Below are positions 39,270-51,388 of a stretch of DNA of 64,000 bases, in pieces. The position numbers were made by a program, and so were the translations under genes. The notes beneath the pieces were generated by a model. It made no database searches. It was not told where the DNA came from and saw only the letters and a list, made by a program, of their open reading frames with translations. Each line of letters opens with the position of its first letter. Position 1 is the stretch's first letter. The DNA comes from Colius striatus (taxonomy: Eukaryota; Chordata; Aves; Coliiformes; Coliidae). The DNA is taken from the NCBI RefSeq assembly GCF_028858725.1, contig NC_084759.1, positions 87,030,944 to 87,094,943 on the forward strand, in the 5' to 3' direction.

Positions 39270-39276
39270 TAATGAA
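39270..39276. repeat. target-site duplication, left copy
   Basis: The sequence taatgaa directly precedes the LTR and is repeated exactly at 39821-39827. Confidence 0.7.
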
Positions 39277-39820
39277 CGTTATGGAGTTAGACAAAGAGGG
39301 AGAAAGTTAGCAGTTGATCTCTGAATCGCCTTCGGCAGCAGCAGAAGAAAAGAATGCCTATGTGACAGCAAGCTTGAGCAGGGAAGAAACTGAAACAATA
39401 GACTGTAACAGAGGCAAGGTCAAAATAAGAAGACAGGATAGAGCATTCAGTTAAGCATTGTGTGATGGCATGTACGTGACTAACAAATTGCAATATATGT
39501 AACTAACAATAGTATAAAGTTAAGTAAAACGTAAGGTAAGCATAATCATAGTCTAGTGTGAGAGAAAACTAACTGAAGGCCAAATAGATGGAGTGATATT
39601 TAAGCACAATAAGGTTGATGTTTTAACACAATGAGGTTGGTGTTTAAGTTGTTACAAAAATGAAACTTTGAGGCCTTATGCATAGCGCATAGTATTAACT
39701 AATTATCAAGAATTGTAGCACTTATATAGCACTTGGAAAAAGTATAAAAGTGATGATTATGTGACAATAAATTGGTAGTTGATGCACATCGTATTGGTGT
39801 CTGGTTACTCCCGTCTCGCA
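39277..39820 (+). mobile_element. solo LTR of an endogenous retrovirus
   Basis: A 544 bp unit with the layout of a retroviral LTR. It has a TATA box (TATAAA, 39743-39748), a poly-A signal (AATAAA, 39766-39771), and a following R/U5-like stretch containing 'atcgtattggtgtctgg', reminiscent of avian alpha/beta-retroviral LTRs. It ends in CA at 39820. The 5' end is CG, which I read as a decayed TG. The 7 bp taatgaa occurs immediately on both sides, as expected of a target-site duplication. No primer-binding site or gag/pol/env sequence follows, so this is a solo LTR left by recombination and cannot encode a virus. The exact 5' boundary could shift by a base or two. Confidence 0.78.
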
Positions 39821-39827
39821 TAATGAA
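39821..39827. repeat. target-site duplication, right copy
   Basis: The sequence taatgaa directly follows the terminal CA of the LTR and matches 39270-39276. Confidence 0.7.
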
Positions 39828-42800
39828 GAAGAACCCCTGCACTCTTGCTATGGAAAACTTCACCATGAATGTCTGGGCCAGGCACATACATAGCATATAC
39901 ATAGTGCACCTAAGCAGCAAGTCTTCAAGAACACCAGTTGCCATTTACCCCTTCTATTTGGCAGGGTGCATGTGTCCTACTCACAGCGTGTTTTAGGCAG
40001 CCAGCAACACACGAATTTTTTGCAGGAGACAATACTGCATTCTTAGTTAGACATTGACTGATGGCTCAATATTTTTAAGGATAGTACGTGGTACACCAGA
40101 ATACACATGAAGAACACAACCACTGTATTTTATTTTTTTTTTAAAGCTGTTAACATCTCTTAAAATTCTGTTAATATCTCTTCAGCTTTTGAGAAGAGTG
40201 ATTGGAAACAGCTGTGCCTAAACTGTTTCAACATCAAATGGTCTTGAAAGATTTCTTTGTGTACAACAATTTAGGCAGATGTAGATTTTGTTTTTGTTGA
40301 GTCATTACTATCTGGTCCTGGAAAAGACACTGGCAATCAACATAGCGTGATTAAAATGTAATTCCAGTACACTCTTGGAAGGCAAATAGGTGTAAAGTCC
40401 GAGACCTCATCGGTATGAGATATTTAGGCAAGCACAACTACTACCAAAGCATTAATTTTCCAATTCTCACCACTAATAGTGGCCTTATCACACTTAAACA
40501 GGACACTATTTATATTCATAAAGCAATTTAGATATAGAGTGTGTGAAAATGTTGTAAACCAGTGAGTAGTGAATAGTATTGATAATGTAGCTCTTAACAT
40601 TTACAATTTAGAGGTAGTTAATTCATATTTTAATGAGAGAAAAGTCTAAGGATTAGTCCAAACAGTTATCATTTTCCTGTACAATATTTGGGTATTTTAA
40701 AACACAGTCAATATTGGATTTTAATATCTCACTCAAATAGATTTCCTTCTTCTCTAATTCAGATATTCAGGTATTTTTGCAGCTTTCTTTTTTACGTGTT
40801 TTTAAGCATCCCTGTTGCTAGGTATATGTCATAAATCTGAGTGAAGCGTTAGCCCTTCACCTGGGGGTATTAGATGTAGCGAGTAGATGTAGAGAGTGTT
40901 ATGTGTAGTGGCAATTGTGTTGCTTTAAGAGCCACTCCTTTCTGGGTCAGCAAGAAGCCTGGCCAGCAATTTCAACAGAAATTGAATACAGAATGGGTTT
41001 CCTGTGCAAGAAAGCATTTCTGATATACTAAGTAAATGTCAAAAATTCTTGGTGTCATGAGCCAGTTGTTCAAAAGCTGGACAAGTTAATGTCTTATTCA
41101 TGAGTACATTTTAAGTGAACCCTACTTAGTTTATCATTAGTCATGTAGGATTAGCTTGTGTATACATGAGTATCAGGACTTACAGTGGTTTACTGCTGTG
41201 ATATTAATTGAATTTACTTCAAATAACCCAATGTCACAGTGTGACTTAAAATCTTCCACCGGGACAAAGACTGGACGTAGTTTGCTTATTATTCAACTAT
41301 TTCCTAGAACTAAAAGGAAAAGGTTGCACAAAGTTCATTTGACATATTACTATCTTTTACAAAAAATACTGTCTAAACAGCATGTTCTCTCCTTTTCTAC
41401 TTCAACCACCACAAACTTGCATAGGAAGGGTAGCTGCATAAATGAATCCCGTGCTCCTTGAAATCAGTGAACCTGCATGCAGTAAATGGACGAAATTAAA
41501 TTTCAGAAGATCACATCTGGTCATTCATATACATACGTATGTCTATGTAGATGTGTATCTTTATATATCTATACACATATGTTTGTCAGTACATATACCT
41601 CTATATATATATGTATGCAAGATGCCCTTCTTTTCAGGTCAAACATGTATATCTAGACTTATATTTATGTATCAGCATTTGACCACCGAACTTCTATGTA
41701 TATACTTTGAGAAATAACTGAATAGTTGTATTTTTCTGTCTTTATATTTTTACAAATACAGATAGTCTAAAACTTTTAAAATAATGCATATAAACCTGTC
41801 AAAGTACCAGAGTACTTTAACGCCAAAAGCAACATGCCAGAAAATATAAAGTTTTCAGAGGATTTCGAATCAGAAAATTTGATACCGAGTGAGTATCTTT
41901 AACTGCTTTTCAGGGGCCAGGGGAAGGAAAATTTCTGGCTCAAGACACTGGGAGGATGAGACAGTCACACTTTCGAAGAGCACAAACTCCTCCTAGTGGT
42001 AGGTTCGATGGTGAAATTTTAGAAGGCCGGCAATTCTAAAGCACAATCTCAGCTGTATGACAGGGCTGTGAAATAAAGATTTAATTTGATAGTTATCTTT
42101 GAAAAAGTAAGAACAAAACCCAGATGTTTCTACAGCTTTTTTCTGCTCATTAGTTTATGAAAGCCTGTTACATTTTTATCATAAGAGTTGTGAACTTGTT
42201 AGAAAAACTCTTTTAAATTAATACTCATGTACATGCAACTGGTTTTATTTGTTTAATCTTTTTTTTAAATTACCAAGAAACATGTAAAAATGACATCTGA
42301 ATGGATTAAGTTATTCCTGCTTCTTCTTAACTAAAGTGTATGGATAAGATAAATGTACAAGTCCCTGAAACTGCTTGGATGTACAGCAGTTTAGAATCCA
42401 CTACACACACTTCTGTAGCATTAGATTTAAGGGTAATTCCCACTTAAGTAACTTTTTTTTTTACTAAATTCGTTCACATTTTAAAAAGAGAAATTGTCTT
42501 TACACTAAAAATTTCAGTGACTGATCTCCACTTAAAAAAATAATTAAAGCTTATTTAAATTAAAGAGGGCACTATTTATTCTCCTTTTCTACTTCTATTC
42601 ACAACAGTATCCAAGTAGAATGGAAGCCACATGTGTATTCAGGAAAACAAGAAAATATGTAAATAAGATGCACACTGGCAGAAAAAAGACCCAGCTCATG
42701 GAAGTAACATTCACTGCAGAACCCAAGAGTAGCCCAAAGAAAAATAACAGAGACAAAAGGATCCTGATGAACTTTGGCAAAGGATGACCCAAGCTTCCAG

Positions 42801-44223
42801 GTTTTGAGGACCTGTGAAAGAATCTGGGTACCTGCCATACTTACAGGGACAAAGCATTCAGCTGAATCAACTTCTAGATAAAAATCAACTCCAGATGACT
42901 ATATTATATAAAATGTAAGCAACTCTGAAACTAGGAAGACCTTATAATCCAAAGGCAAAATATGGCTATAGGCACATGAAAATATGTTAATAATGTCAGT
43001 CAAGTTAAATAACATTTTCCTAGATTTTCTACATAGATCATCTGTCCCTTGTATAGTATTTTGAAAAGTACTCAGTTTAGAAACAATTCTTTATTTTATG
43101 TTTATGCTAGAGCTTGTGTAGATGCATAGAAAACTAAGCATAGTTTATTAAGGGGCAAGCACAGAGCCCAGTTTTATCACCGTAAGGACTGTATTTCTTA
43201 TTGACCTGGACCAAATTTTCAGAAATCAAATTTCATTTAGAAGGAATGCTAATAATTAGAATAGGTGGTTTGTCACTTCTGCTTCTTGGACTAATTAAAA
43301 AACCATTCTGCTTGTCCATAGCGGTAATGAGATTCATTACTCTTGCTGCTCAGTCTCCATCTGAAAAAAAAGCCAGGTTGCCTGAGAAAAACATGAATAT
43401 TTACCCTATAACAATCTGTTTGTCATATAAGTGTATTCCACAGTAACACTAGTTACATTATTTTCATGTAAGAAAAGCTTTACTAGAGACTCATTAAGGT
43501 ACAATTGTTCAAAGATTAGAATCCAACTGAGATAACAGTAAGGATGCACAGTTTTTATTGGGCCTGAGTGAAGGTGTTCAGCATCTCTCAAAAATAAAAG
43601 CTTTCTCCAAGTCCCAGTTTGGCAGGATACTTACTCAGACACACTACTCTTAGGTACTGTAGTAGAGCTGCTGCCACATAATAAATTAGGCATGTACTTA
43701 AATAACTTTCTCAATAATGGCCTACATGTTAAATTGAAAATTTTACTGAGTCAAAACAGAAAGAGGCATCTGTATTTCTAAGTAACTATCTACCCTCTTT
43801 AAAATGTGAACTTCAACATTCTTACCTAGCTTGTTAAACCAAACAATATCTTATATCAAATGTTATCATTTCACAAGAGTATCATCCTGAAAGTGGTACT
43901 CTGTAGACTGAATCAGAATAAAATTATTTAGCAAAAAACCATGAAACGCCTGTATTCAACTTTCCACATAAAAAAATAGATTCTGTTTTACAACACTAAC
44001 AGTTAAGGCCACGGAACTCCAGCAAGGTGCTGATAAACATATAAATTCCAACTATTAAAATTACCAATAAATATCAAGAAAATCATCTGCATGTTTAAAA
44101 TCAAAGCAATCAAATCAGGTAAAAAAAGTGACCATCAATATCCCTAGGGAGTCACAACTGTTTTCAAGTAAAAACTGCACTGTGTGCTTTAAAACTGTCA
44201 CATTCTCAAGTACTAAAACAGTG
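39828..44223. other. intergenic and RPGR 3' untranslated region
   Basis: AT-rich sequence between the LTR and the last RPGR coding exon. Its right part, up to 44223, should be 3'UTR of the CAAX-ending RPGR transcript. The first canonical minus-strand AATAAA downstream of the stop is at 43559-43554. An AT-rich, TA-repeat-laden stretch lies near 41528-41620. No other gene or recognisable repeat was seen. Confidence 0.65.
43554..43559 (-). other. RPGR: possible polyadenylation signal of CAAX-form RPGR
   Basis: AATAAA on the minus strand, about 665 nt after the stop codon at 44224. It is the first perfect hexamer downstream. Its use is inferred; a variant signal nearer the stop cannot be excluded. 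Confidence 0.35.
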
Positions 44224-44445
44224 TTAGAGTAATACACAAGTAGAAGACTTTGTCCTTCTCTCCTGGTCAGTCACAGTTCCCCTCGAATTCTCCACAGCAT
44301 GATTCTGGTTTTCATCTTTGCCGTGTTCACCAGATAAATCTTCCTTTTCTTTTTCTTCACCCTGTAGTGACTCTTCAGATCTATCTTCCTTGCTGTGACA
44401 TACGTTCTTCTGGCCTGTCAGTGGCATTCGCTTGAACAGGGAAAA
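44224..44445 (-). CDS. RPGR: RPGR last exon of the constitutive form, C-terminus with CAAX box
   Basis: The acceptor TTTTCACTTCAG precedes 44445, and the exon reads FSLFKRMPLTGQKNVC onward for 73 codons to TAA at 44226-44224. It joins the previous exon in phase 0. The tail is charged (RSEESLQGEEKEKEDLSGEH) and ends SSTCVLL. CVLL is a CAAX box; a final Leu predicts geranylgeranylation. The mammalian RPGR constitutive isoform likewise ends in a prenylated CTIL and is handled by the prenyl-binding protein PDE6D for ciliary delivery. Conservation of this ending in position and type supports both the gene call and the isoform. Confidence 0.9.
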   Translation of the reverse strand, partial: FSLFKRMPLTGQKNVCHSKEDRSEESLQGEEKEKEDLSGEHGKDENQNHAVENSRGTVTDQERRTKSSTCVLL

Positions 44446-45526
44446 CTGAAGTGAAAAGCAGGTGAGTAACGTGCCCAAAACAATTAGGTGTGAAATTCAA
44501 CATAAAAAAAAAAAATCAAACCAAAAAGCCTTTTTTTTTAATACCAAAATAAATTTAGGTCACAAATTTCTCCTTAGTAAAATACTTTTTTTTTCAAAAC
44601 AAAATGACCACTTTAAAGAAGTGAATGAAAAAATTCTGCTGCAGTATTTGAAGTGCATCCAAGCAGAACACATAAATCAGATGAGTTAAAATAATGGCAT
44701 TTCATCAAACGATATACTGTACAGTTTGTAGAAAATATTTCAAGCAGTGCAATACTTGTGTTTCTTTTAAGCAAGAGTCTGAGGCAAGGGCCAAAAATGC
44801 AGGCCCAGATCTGTAAAGCCCCAGAGCAGTAAATGCTTAATATACTTCATTATAAAGGTGTGCATAGTCCCACTAAAAGTAACAACAGTGTGTTTTTATG
44901 ACAGTGAGACTATAAACACGCTCAAAGTTAAGGTCTGCTTAAGGTCTTTGTTCAACAGGAAACACAGCAGGCAGTCTCTGCAGAAGCCTTTGGATCCTAA
45001 ACCTGTAAGAAAATCTATAAGAACCTAGAAGAACTTCAGGTACTTCTCAACACTTCTCAACATACATATACATAAGTATCCACATAGAAACACACTTTTA
45101 AAATCAGTGCATGTTGGAAATAGATTCAAGGTCAGCTAGCTCAACTGCTGCTTTCAGAGAGAAATATCCTGGAAAGTATTTTTAGATCATGTCCCAAAGG
45201 AATCAAGTCCTAAGCTTTCACCTTACCAAAATCTGATCCGATTAATAATCTAGGTTTTTTGAGCATACTACACATGAACAGGTGATAATGGGGTTTACCT
45301 CAATTCTGCTGACAGAAGTACTATGATTTAATAGAGCAATTATTTGGACAATTTTTAGTTATTTTGCCACAAATTCAAATCAAATCTTAACCACAAGGAA
45401 AAGGATGCTCAGCAGTTTAATTGTTTACACAGAGCAGGCAAATTGGGACATTTACTTCAGCTTGGTAACTGCTCACTGCCTTCTTGGCTTCCTGGTAAAA
45501 TGACAAGGAAAATTCAGGTCAGGTAC
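44446..45526 (-). other. RPGR: RPGR intron
   Basis: A 1.1 kb intron between donor GTACCT at 45526 and the acceptor before 44445. It is AT-rich and nothing else is recognisable. Confidence 0.85.
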
Positions 45527-45615
45527 CTTTTTTCTCCCAACGATTCCTCCACTTATTTGGTCATCAGTGTTCTTTGAAGAATTGTTCACAGTGTGATTGT
45601 CAGTGCTTGCTTTCT
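45527..45615 (-). CDS. RPGR: RPGR constitutive 3' exon (KASTDNH...GRKK)
   Basis: An 89 bp exon with acceptor TATATTATTGTAG before 45615 and donor GTACCT from 45526. The first two bases finish a Glu codon begun in the upstream exon. It then reads KASTDNHTVNNSSKN, DDQISGGIVGRKK, and ends in phase 0, exactly matching the last exon. The peptide is hydrophilic and Asn/Ser/Asp-rich with a basic end, consistent with a disordered linker before the prenylated tail. It is called from splice sites and phase agreement with both neighbours. Confidence 0.83.
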
Positions 45616-46903
45616 CTACAATAATATAAACATTTATATTAACTTCCTTCTGATTCTTGTAAAATGAGAGTAGAAAAAAAAGTCTTCAAATTGTTTTTGA
45701 AGTAGAAGTCACCAAATAAAACATGGATCTTACAAAAAAGCAATCAGAATATTCAGTTCAACTTGATAAGACTTTTTAATTTTTTTAATCTCGTTATATA
45801 ATGCCCTTACATTATTCTCCAGATGTTTGATTTTCAAGAACTGAACAGTTGCAGCAGCAACACTACATAAAATCTTTTTACTTGATACTCATAGTTTCCT
45901 CTAGTTGAAAAAAGACAATGTCTTGCTCATTGACTTTGACAGTAATTCTAATTTGGAAAAGCTGACATTTAGGACAAGAGTTACAGCTCTGCAGGAAATT
46001 TATTCCATAGAAACAATTCTGGGAAAGAAAAATTTTCCATCTGAGTTGATGTTCTTCCATTTAAATTTTCCTATACTCCCCATATGAATTATATAAATTT
46101 AGAACTTAGTAGCAAAACTTCCAGATCACTGGATGATGGAAAAATATTTAAGCATCTATTCTGGACAAGCTGTTCCCATTATAATATTGGCAATAAATCG
46201 CTTATCTTCTTTATTATGAAGGCAGTGGTCTTTTTTTATACTATACTTGTTGTTTTCTTTCAAAAGGACAATTATAGATTATTCCAGAATTTCTAAAATA
46301 AGTATTTTTACTGTTTTGCATATAGGACACCCAACTTCACCCTGCCAAGCTTTTCTAAAGGATTATACAGTTCACTCAAACTGTCATCAAACCTACAAGC
46401 AACATCTAGACTTGGATCTTCAGCATTTCTGAACAGTATTCAGTAATTACCCCATTTCACCCACAACAATCTGTTGGTGAACATAATGAGGAAATATCAG
46501 TTGACAGAGGTCAGAGACTTTTGATAAGCTTCTCTGATTAAGAAACAACGCACCTAAGGAAGTTGCTTGAGAGATAATACAATTACCATTAATTTGTCAC
46601 AGCACAACTAGAACTGTTCTTAGCAAGATATCACAGTCCTGTTAAAAGAAAGTCCTTGTGAACTTCCTCCAATAGGTAACCGGGATACGTAATTTTTTCT
46701 TTCAAACCATTAACAATTAGTAATCGGGTTTTTGGCCTCTTGAATTTCACCACCACTGAAGAACTCCTCTACCAACTGACAATAACTGTACTGTTCAGCA
46801 TTTTTATAACAGTGACTCTTTAGAAAAGTTTTATCTTCTGATTTTTTTAAATTTGTTTTTAGAACATCTATAATGCTCCAATTCTTTGGAATTGTATTCT
46901 TAC
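45616..46903 (-). other. RPGR: RPGR intron
   Basis: A 1.3 kb AT-rich intron between donor GTAAGA at 46903 and the acceptor before 45615. Plus-strand open frames around 45905-46430 are AT-driven (Phe/Ile/Asn-rich) and not supported. Confidence 0.82.
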
Positions 46904-46943
46904 CCTGCTGAATGATGGTCTCCGTCTGAGTAGTCTCTTCTGT
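46904..46943 (-). CDS. RPGR: RPGR constitutive 3' mini-exon (40 bp)
   Basis: The acceptor TTGTCTCTCTATAG precedes 46943 and the donor GTAAGA follows 46904. It starts in phase 0, reads TEETTQTETIIQQ, and leaves a single G that completes Glu with the next exon. The length of 40 bp (3n+1) means skipping it would shift the frame, so it should be constitutive in CAAX-ending transcripts. The call rests on good splice signals plus exact phase fit on both sides. Confidence 0.8.
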
Positions 46944-47158
46944 CTATAGAGAGACAAAACGATGAAATCTCTACTTTTGAACTCATTAAAAAAGAAAATG
47001 TTTAATTAACTATCGAAACCTACGTATGTGTTCCACCCTCTAACAAAACCACCCCAAATGACTCTGGATAGCTACAAGACAGATATACGTATTTTCAAAT
47101 ATGCTGGTCACAAAAACAAATTCTTTGAGAGATCGGTAACTTGAGTAAATGCTTTTAC
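46944..47158 (-). other. RPGR: RPGR intron (short)
   Basis: A 215 bp intron between donor GTAAAA at 47158 and the acceptor before 46943. No other content. Confidence 0.8.
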
Positions 47159-47494
47159 CTCAGCAGTTTCCATTGTGTTATTACTGCTTTTCTCTCCCTC
47201 GGGGGTATTATTATGTTTCTCTTTTTCACGTTTTTCCTCTGTTTCCTCTTCTTTCTCTGTACCTTCTTCTCCTGTTTCTTCCCCTTCTCCTGCTGCTTCT
47301 TCCCCTTCCCCTTCCCCTTCTTCTTCTTCTTCTTCTTCTTCTTCTTCTTCTTCTTTTTCTTCTGTTTCTTCTTCTTCATCATCATAATCATCATCATCAT
47401 CACCATCATCATCATCACTATCATCTGTCTCTTCATCTCCAGGCAAGATTTGTTCCTTTGACAAAATGGCCAAAACATAATTTTGAAACTCATG
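47159..47494 (-). CDS. RPGR: RPGR constitutive exon with Asp/Glu-rich tract
   Basis: An open minus-strand exon ending NNTMETAE at donor GTAAAA (47158), phase 0 into the 40 bp exon. From the 5' side it reads a short hydrophobic start (about HEFQNYVLAILSKEQILPGD), then an Asp-rich run (near DDSDDDDGDDDDD), then a Glu run and Glu/Gly/Lys repeats, then KEKHNNTPEGEKSS. Two acceptors fit the frame: one before 47494 (ATTGTGCAG) and one before 47455 (TTTTGTCAAAG); the latter would start at EQILPGD. The first gives 112 codons, the second 99. The acidic composition parallels ORF15, so both RPGR ends carry an acidic domain. The Glu run is a pure TTC repeat on the plus strand. Confidence 0.78.
47316..47354. 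repeat. (TTC)n microsatellite coding for the Glu run
   Basis: A nearly uninterrupted TTC/GAA triplet repeat, coding GAA/GAG Glu codons on the minus strand. It is probably length-variable between individuals. It is flanked by a CAT/ATC triplet run (about 47378-47420) that encodes the Asp run. Confidence 0.93.
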
Positions 47495-48290
47495 CTGCAC
47501 AATGTAATCATAGTCTTGAACTTACACCAGTTCATCATACCACATAATTGGACTAAGAACAAGAAAACTCAGAAGAAAATGTTCCAAGGAGTAGAAAGAG
47601 TAAGGACAAAGACAGAGACCTCAGACAAAATTTGATAATTTAAATAGATTTTTAAAACCCAGACATCTAGTGAACGTTAGGAGTGCAGCTGACTTTTATG
47701 TTTTGCTAACACGTGTCTCTAATTGAAAAGCAATGAAAACAACCTTTTTTAAACAAAACATTTCTTTTCAAAATTTGAAATACACAGTTAACACAAGCAG
47801 CAGCATTTCCAACATTGAAAAAAATCAATCAAATTTATTTCCCAAGAAAATTAATAAACAATACCAGAGATAATGTTCTGTTTCATCTGATTCAATATAG
47901 ACACTATAATTTGAATTTAAGTTAGCTTCAGCCTAAGAAAAAACCCGAATACAGTAAAATAAATTAGCCAGAGGTATTACAAAATAGATTCTTTTAAGTG
48001 TAAATGCTATTGTTGTAGCAATGTGTAGAAAAAAACCCCATGACAGCATTCTTACTCCAGTCAATCAGATTGTCATTACTATGCCATTTATGCATTTGTA
48101 ACAGCTTAAAATACAGTATTTTAAACAGAATCATTCTCCCCTCCATTGCAGAAATATAAGAGCCTAAACCAGGTCCAAGACAGACTTTTGGTGTCAAATG
48201 AATTGAACTCTTATCATTGTATCAGAGTGCCCATATATAACTTCTTTGCATTCTTATGCTTTTCTTCTACAATTTATTGAAATAAATGAA

Positions 48291-48314
48291 TATAGGTATA
48301 TATACACCTATATA
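48291..48314. repeat. TA-rich inverted repeat
   Basis: TATAGGT and ACCTATA arms face each other across a short TA spacer in an RPGR intron. It is a near-perfect palindrome that could form a cruciform, with no further function implied. Confidence 0.7.
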
Positions 48315-49414
48315 TGAATATTGGTATGAAACTGTTATTTTGTGTTAAAGAAACCTGAACAACTAAAGACTTCTGTTCCTCTGCAGCCTGTCATGATGGG
48401 AATTGGTGAGAGTGATCTGGATGCTCTTTTGAAAGGGTGGTAAAGCAAAGGTTGTTATTTTGAATATCTTTGTACACTTGGGTTCAAATGCTGTCTCCTA
48501 TTTTTTATCAAGATTTCCCTTACTCACAGTGACTTTTCATGCTTATCAGAAGGTAACTTGCTTGTCAGAGAACAGTAGCTAATGTTTCTAGAAGGTGGAA
48601 GGCTGCTGAGCTAAGAATGTTAGAGGTATGCAAAAGCTTAATAGGTTATCTGTTTCCTGACCTGTATTCTTCTAGGTAAACTAACTGCGTACCAAAGTGG
48701 TTTTGGACCTTACTTGGAAGCTTTCCACCACTTTAAGCACAAGCAGAGATCTGTAATTAAGAGTCACAGTGACACCAGAGACATTCAGCTTGCACCACTT
48801 TCATTGCCCTCTTTTGCCACATTGCCCCAGGCTTCATCGGTGCTTTTCATAGCTTCAAAGATCAAAATTTTAAACTTACTATAAAAAGCCTCATTGTGCA
48901 CACTAGCATGTGCAGCAGAGTTACTGGACATTCTCCACCGTGTCCAGTATCTGAGAATTGCTGTGAAATGGGCTATCACCCAAGATTAATCCAGCATGAA
49001 GTTGAAGCTATGTATTACTCACACTCTGATGCTACAGAGAACACCTGTAAAACCAACGGTACCCTGGTGGCATGTTATATTACCAGCTACATATTTGAGC
49101 TCTAGAAATGTTAGGAATGAAATAAAACCAGGAATCGCCAAGTGCCATTGGTAGAAAGTTCCGTTTATAGCACAGCACAATGGTGATCCAAACAACCATC
49201 ATTTTGCAACAGACGAACACTTCACCTGTCCAGTTCCTACTAGGGGAAAGACCTTCTCCTAACAGACACCTTCTAGAATTTCCTTAACTGAAGCTTCTTC
49301 CAGTTAGCTTTCCAGTCTGTCTCCATAACTGTAAATTTCACTGCAAATAGTGAAAAAGGCAATCTGCTTTCAACTTTAACAAAAGAAAATGAATTGCAAA
49401 ACACTTTGGTGAGA

Positions 49415-49640
49415 TCACAGAATCAAGACTCACTGAATCATTTATATTGGAAAAGGCCTTTAAGATCACTGAGTCCAACTATAAACCCCATACTCCCAAG
49501 CCCACCACTAAATGATGTCCCAAAGTACCACATCTACATGACTTTTCCATACTTGCAGGGAAGTATTTAAACTGCTTCCCTGAGCGGCCTGTTCCAGTGC
49601 TTGATACTCCCTCATTTCTTCTCACACAGGAAGCAGACTG
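49415..49640 (-). mobile_element. CR1 LINE 3' fragment (diverged)
   Basis: On the plus strand it begins 'gatcacagaatcaagactc', continues 'ggaaaaggcctttaagatca' and includes 'cggcctgttccagtgcttga'. These are landmarks of the CR1 3' region, and the copy is well diverged. It lies in an RPGR intron, in the same orientation as the gene. Confidence 0.8.
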
Positions 49641-51388
49641 AGCAGCACATACAATTCCATTTAGGGCAGAGCATATCATTTCATATTACCACCTGGTCTG
49701 GTGCCTTGACACACTATTGTTCAGGTTCCTGGCAGCAATGAACAAAGATTCCCAGTGGCAATGCCACTGTCATTTTCTGGGGACTCTGCACAATGGAAAG
49801 TAATTTTGAGAACAAGCATCACCAGTGTAAGAATCCCATCTCCCGGCATGTCCAACAGATAAACAGATGGAAGGAAAATAAGAGCAGGTTTCAGAATGGG
49901 TGATCTCTCTTTTTTGGCATATTCTTTTTTTTGGTCATTGTTTTGAGTGAGAAGCTAAATATGGCAAACCCTTCACGAACTCAACTCTTCTGAAAAACAT
50001 TCTGGCATCATCATTGGAAAGCAAGAGCTAACAATTCTTCCACCTTTCTAGGAGCTGAAAAAAGTTTGCTTCTTACATATTGGTACACCTGAGGAACAAT
50101 GAACAATAAAAACTGAAAATATTTTCATCTAACTCCTTTGGGAGGGTTGTTATTTATGATTTGCACAGTTTATCTGTAGAGTTGAATGGTACCACTATGG
50201 GTACACTGCAATAATTAGTATGGAAGTGTCTAGAGGTTAGATATGAACCAGATTTTGTTTCTGTAACTAATCTAAAACCCCTCCACTGGATAAAACATTG
50301 ACGGTCTTTCAGAGTTTCAGATTAATATGGAGTTATTTAGACATCTGGGAGAAAGACAGAATTTTCTACTTTTGGTTCCTTAAAAATTAAGACAGTCTAT
50401 GTAGATGTTTAGCAAACATTTAGGGAGGGATTCATCCTAGCCATTTCACACTGGAGGAAATTTAAGAGTATGTAAGGCATGTATGCACTTTTACACAGAA
50501 AAATGTGTAAAAACAGCTAGGTGTAAGAGAAAAGCATTGTCCACCTTTAAACTACTAAAAATGTCTGTCCCACTTTACAAGCATGTGTAAGTATCTCTAG
50601 CTCTGCTAATATAGAGATACTGTTTAAGTAGTTAATTACAAAATAGCTATGTTCCATATAGCGTGAGAAATATAAGTAGTTAGGATTTCAGTTCCAAGGG
50701 AGAAACTTCTCCAGATTACATACTAGAGTCATGACATATTCACATAAAATTCAGTCCCCAGGTCAAAGTGGTATGAAAAAAGCTCTTCTTCCAATCCTTA
50801 CCTTTTCAATTATATACCCCAGTCTTAGAAATTACCTATACTAGAAGTATATCATCTCTAGGTACGCCTGATCTCCAGTTTTCTATCCACTGACAACTGG
50901 TTTCCTCCTCATCTAAATATTCAAAACATAATTTTAAAAATGCAGTTTGTTTTCTTACAAAACCATTCCTCCTGCACGGATAATGAGGTCTCCAATGAGA
51001 AACAGCACTCTATTAAACTGGCAGCTAAAACAAATGAAAGTAAACAGGAAAACCAGAACTTGTTTAAAAATACTTCCTAGAAGCAAAGTCTAGTGCTAAA
51101 TTACAAAATGATAGGAAGAATACTTTTTTGGGGTATATATTTGGTGAATATCAGAATTAAATGCTCCAAATGCCTAGGAAAGTTGTCCCAGAATAACATT
51201 TCTGCTTCTTTATAGAGGCAGCATTGGTCAGTGTGATCTTGAACTGCATTATTCTAAGAATAAAACATTTTAAGAAAGTACAAAATTACTGTCAGCATTC
51301 TAGAATTAGCCTATCATGTGGTAAGCAGGATGAAGTGGACTTATATTTAGCATGTTTTAATATAAAAGCAGACTACAATCAATGTGAT

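Noticed and set aside
39699..39996. Open frames on both strands at the LTR
   Set aside because: They span the LTR boundary and flank and contain no retroviral protein motif.
47141..47562. Overlapping Phe-, Leu-, Ser- and Lys-rich frames on both strands around the triplet repeat
   Set aside because: They arise from the TTC and ATC triplet runs. Only the acidic minus-strand frame fits RPGR splice phases.
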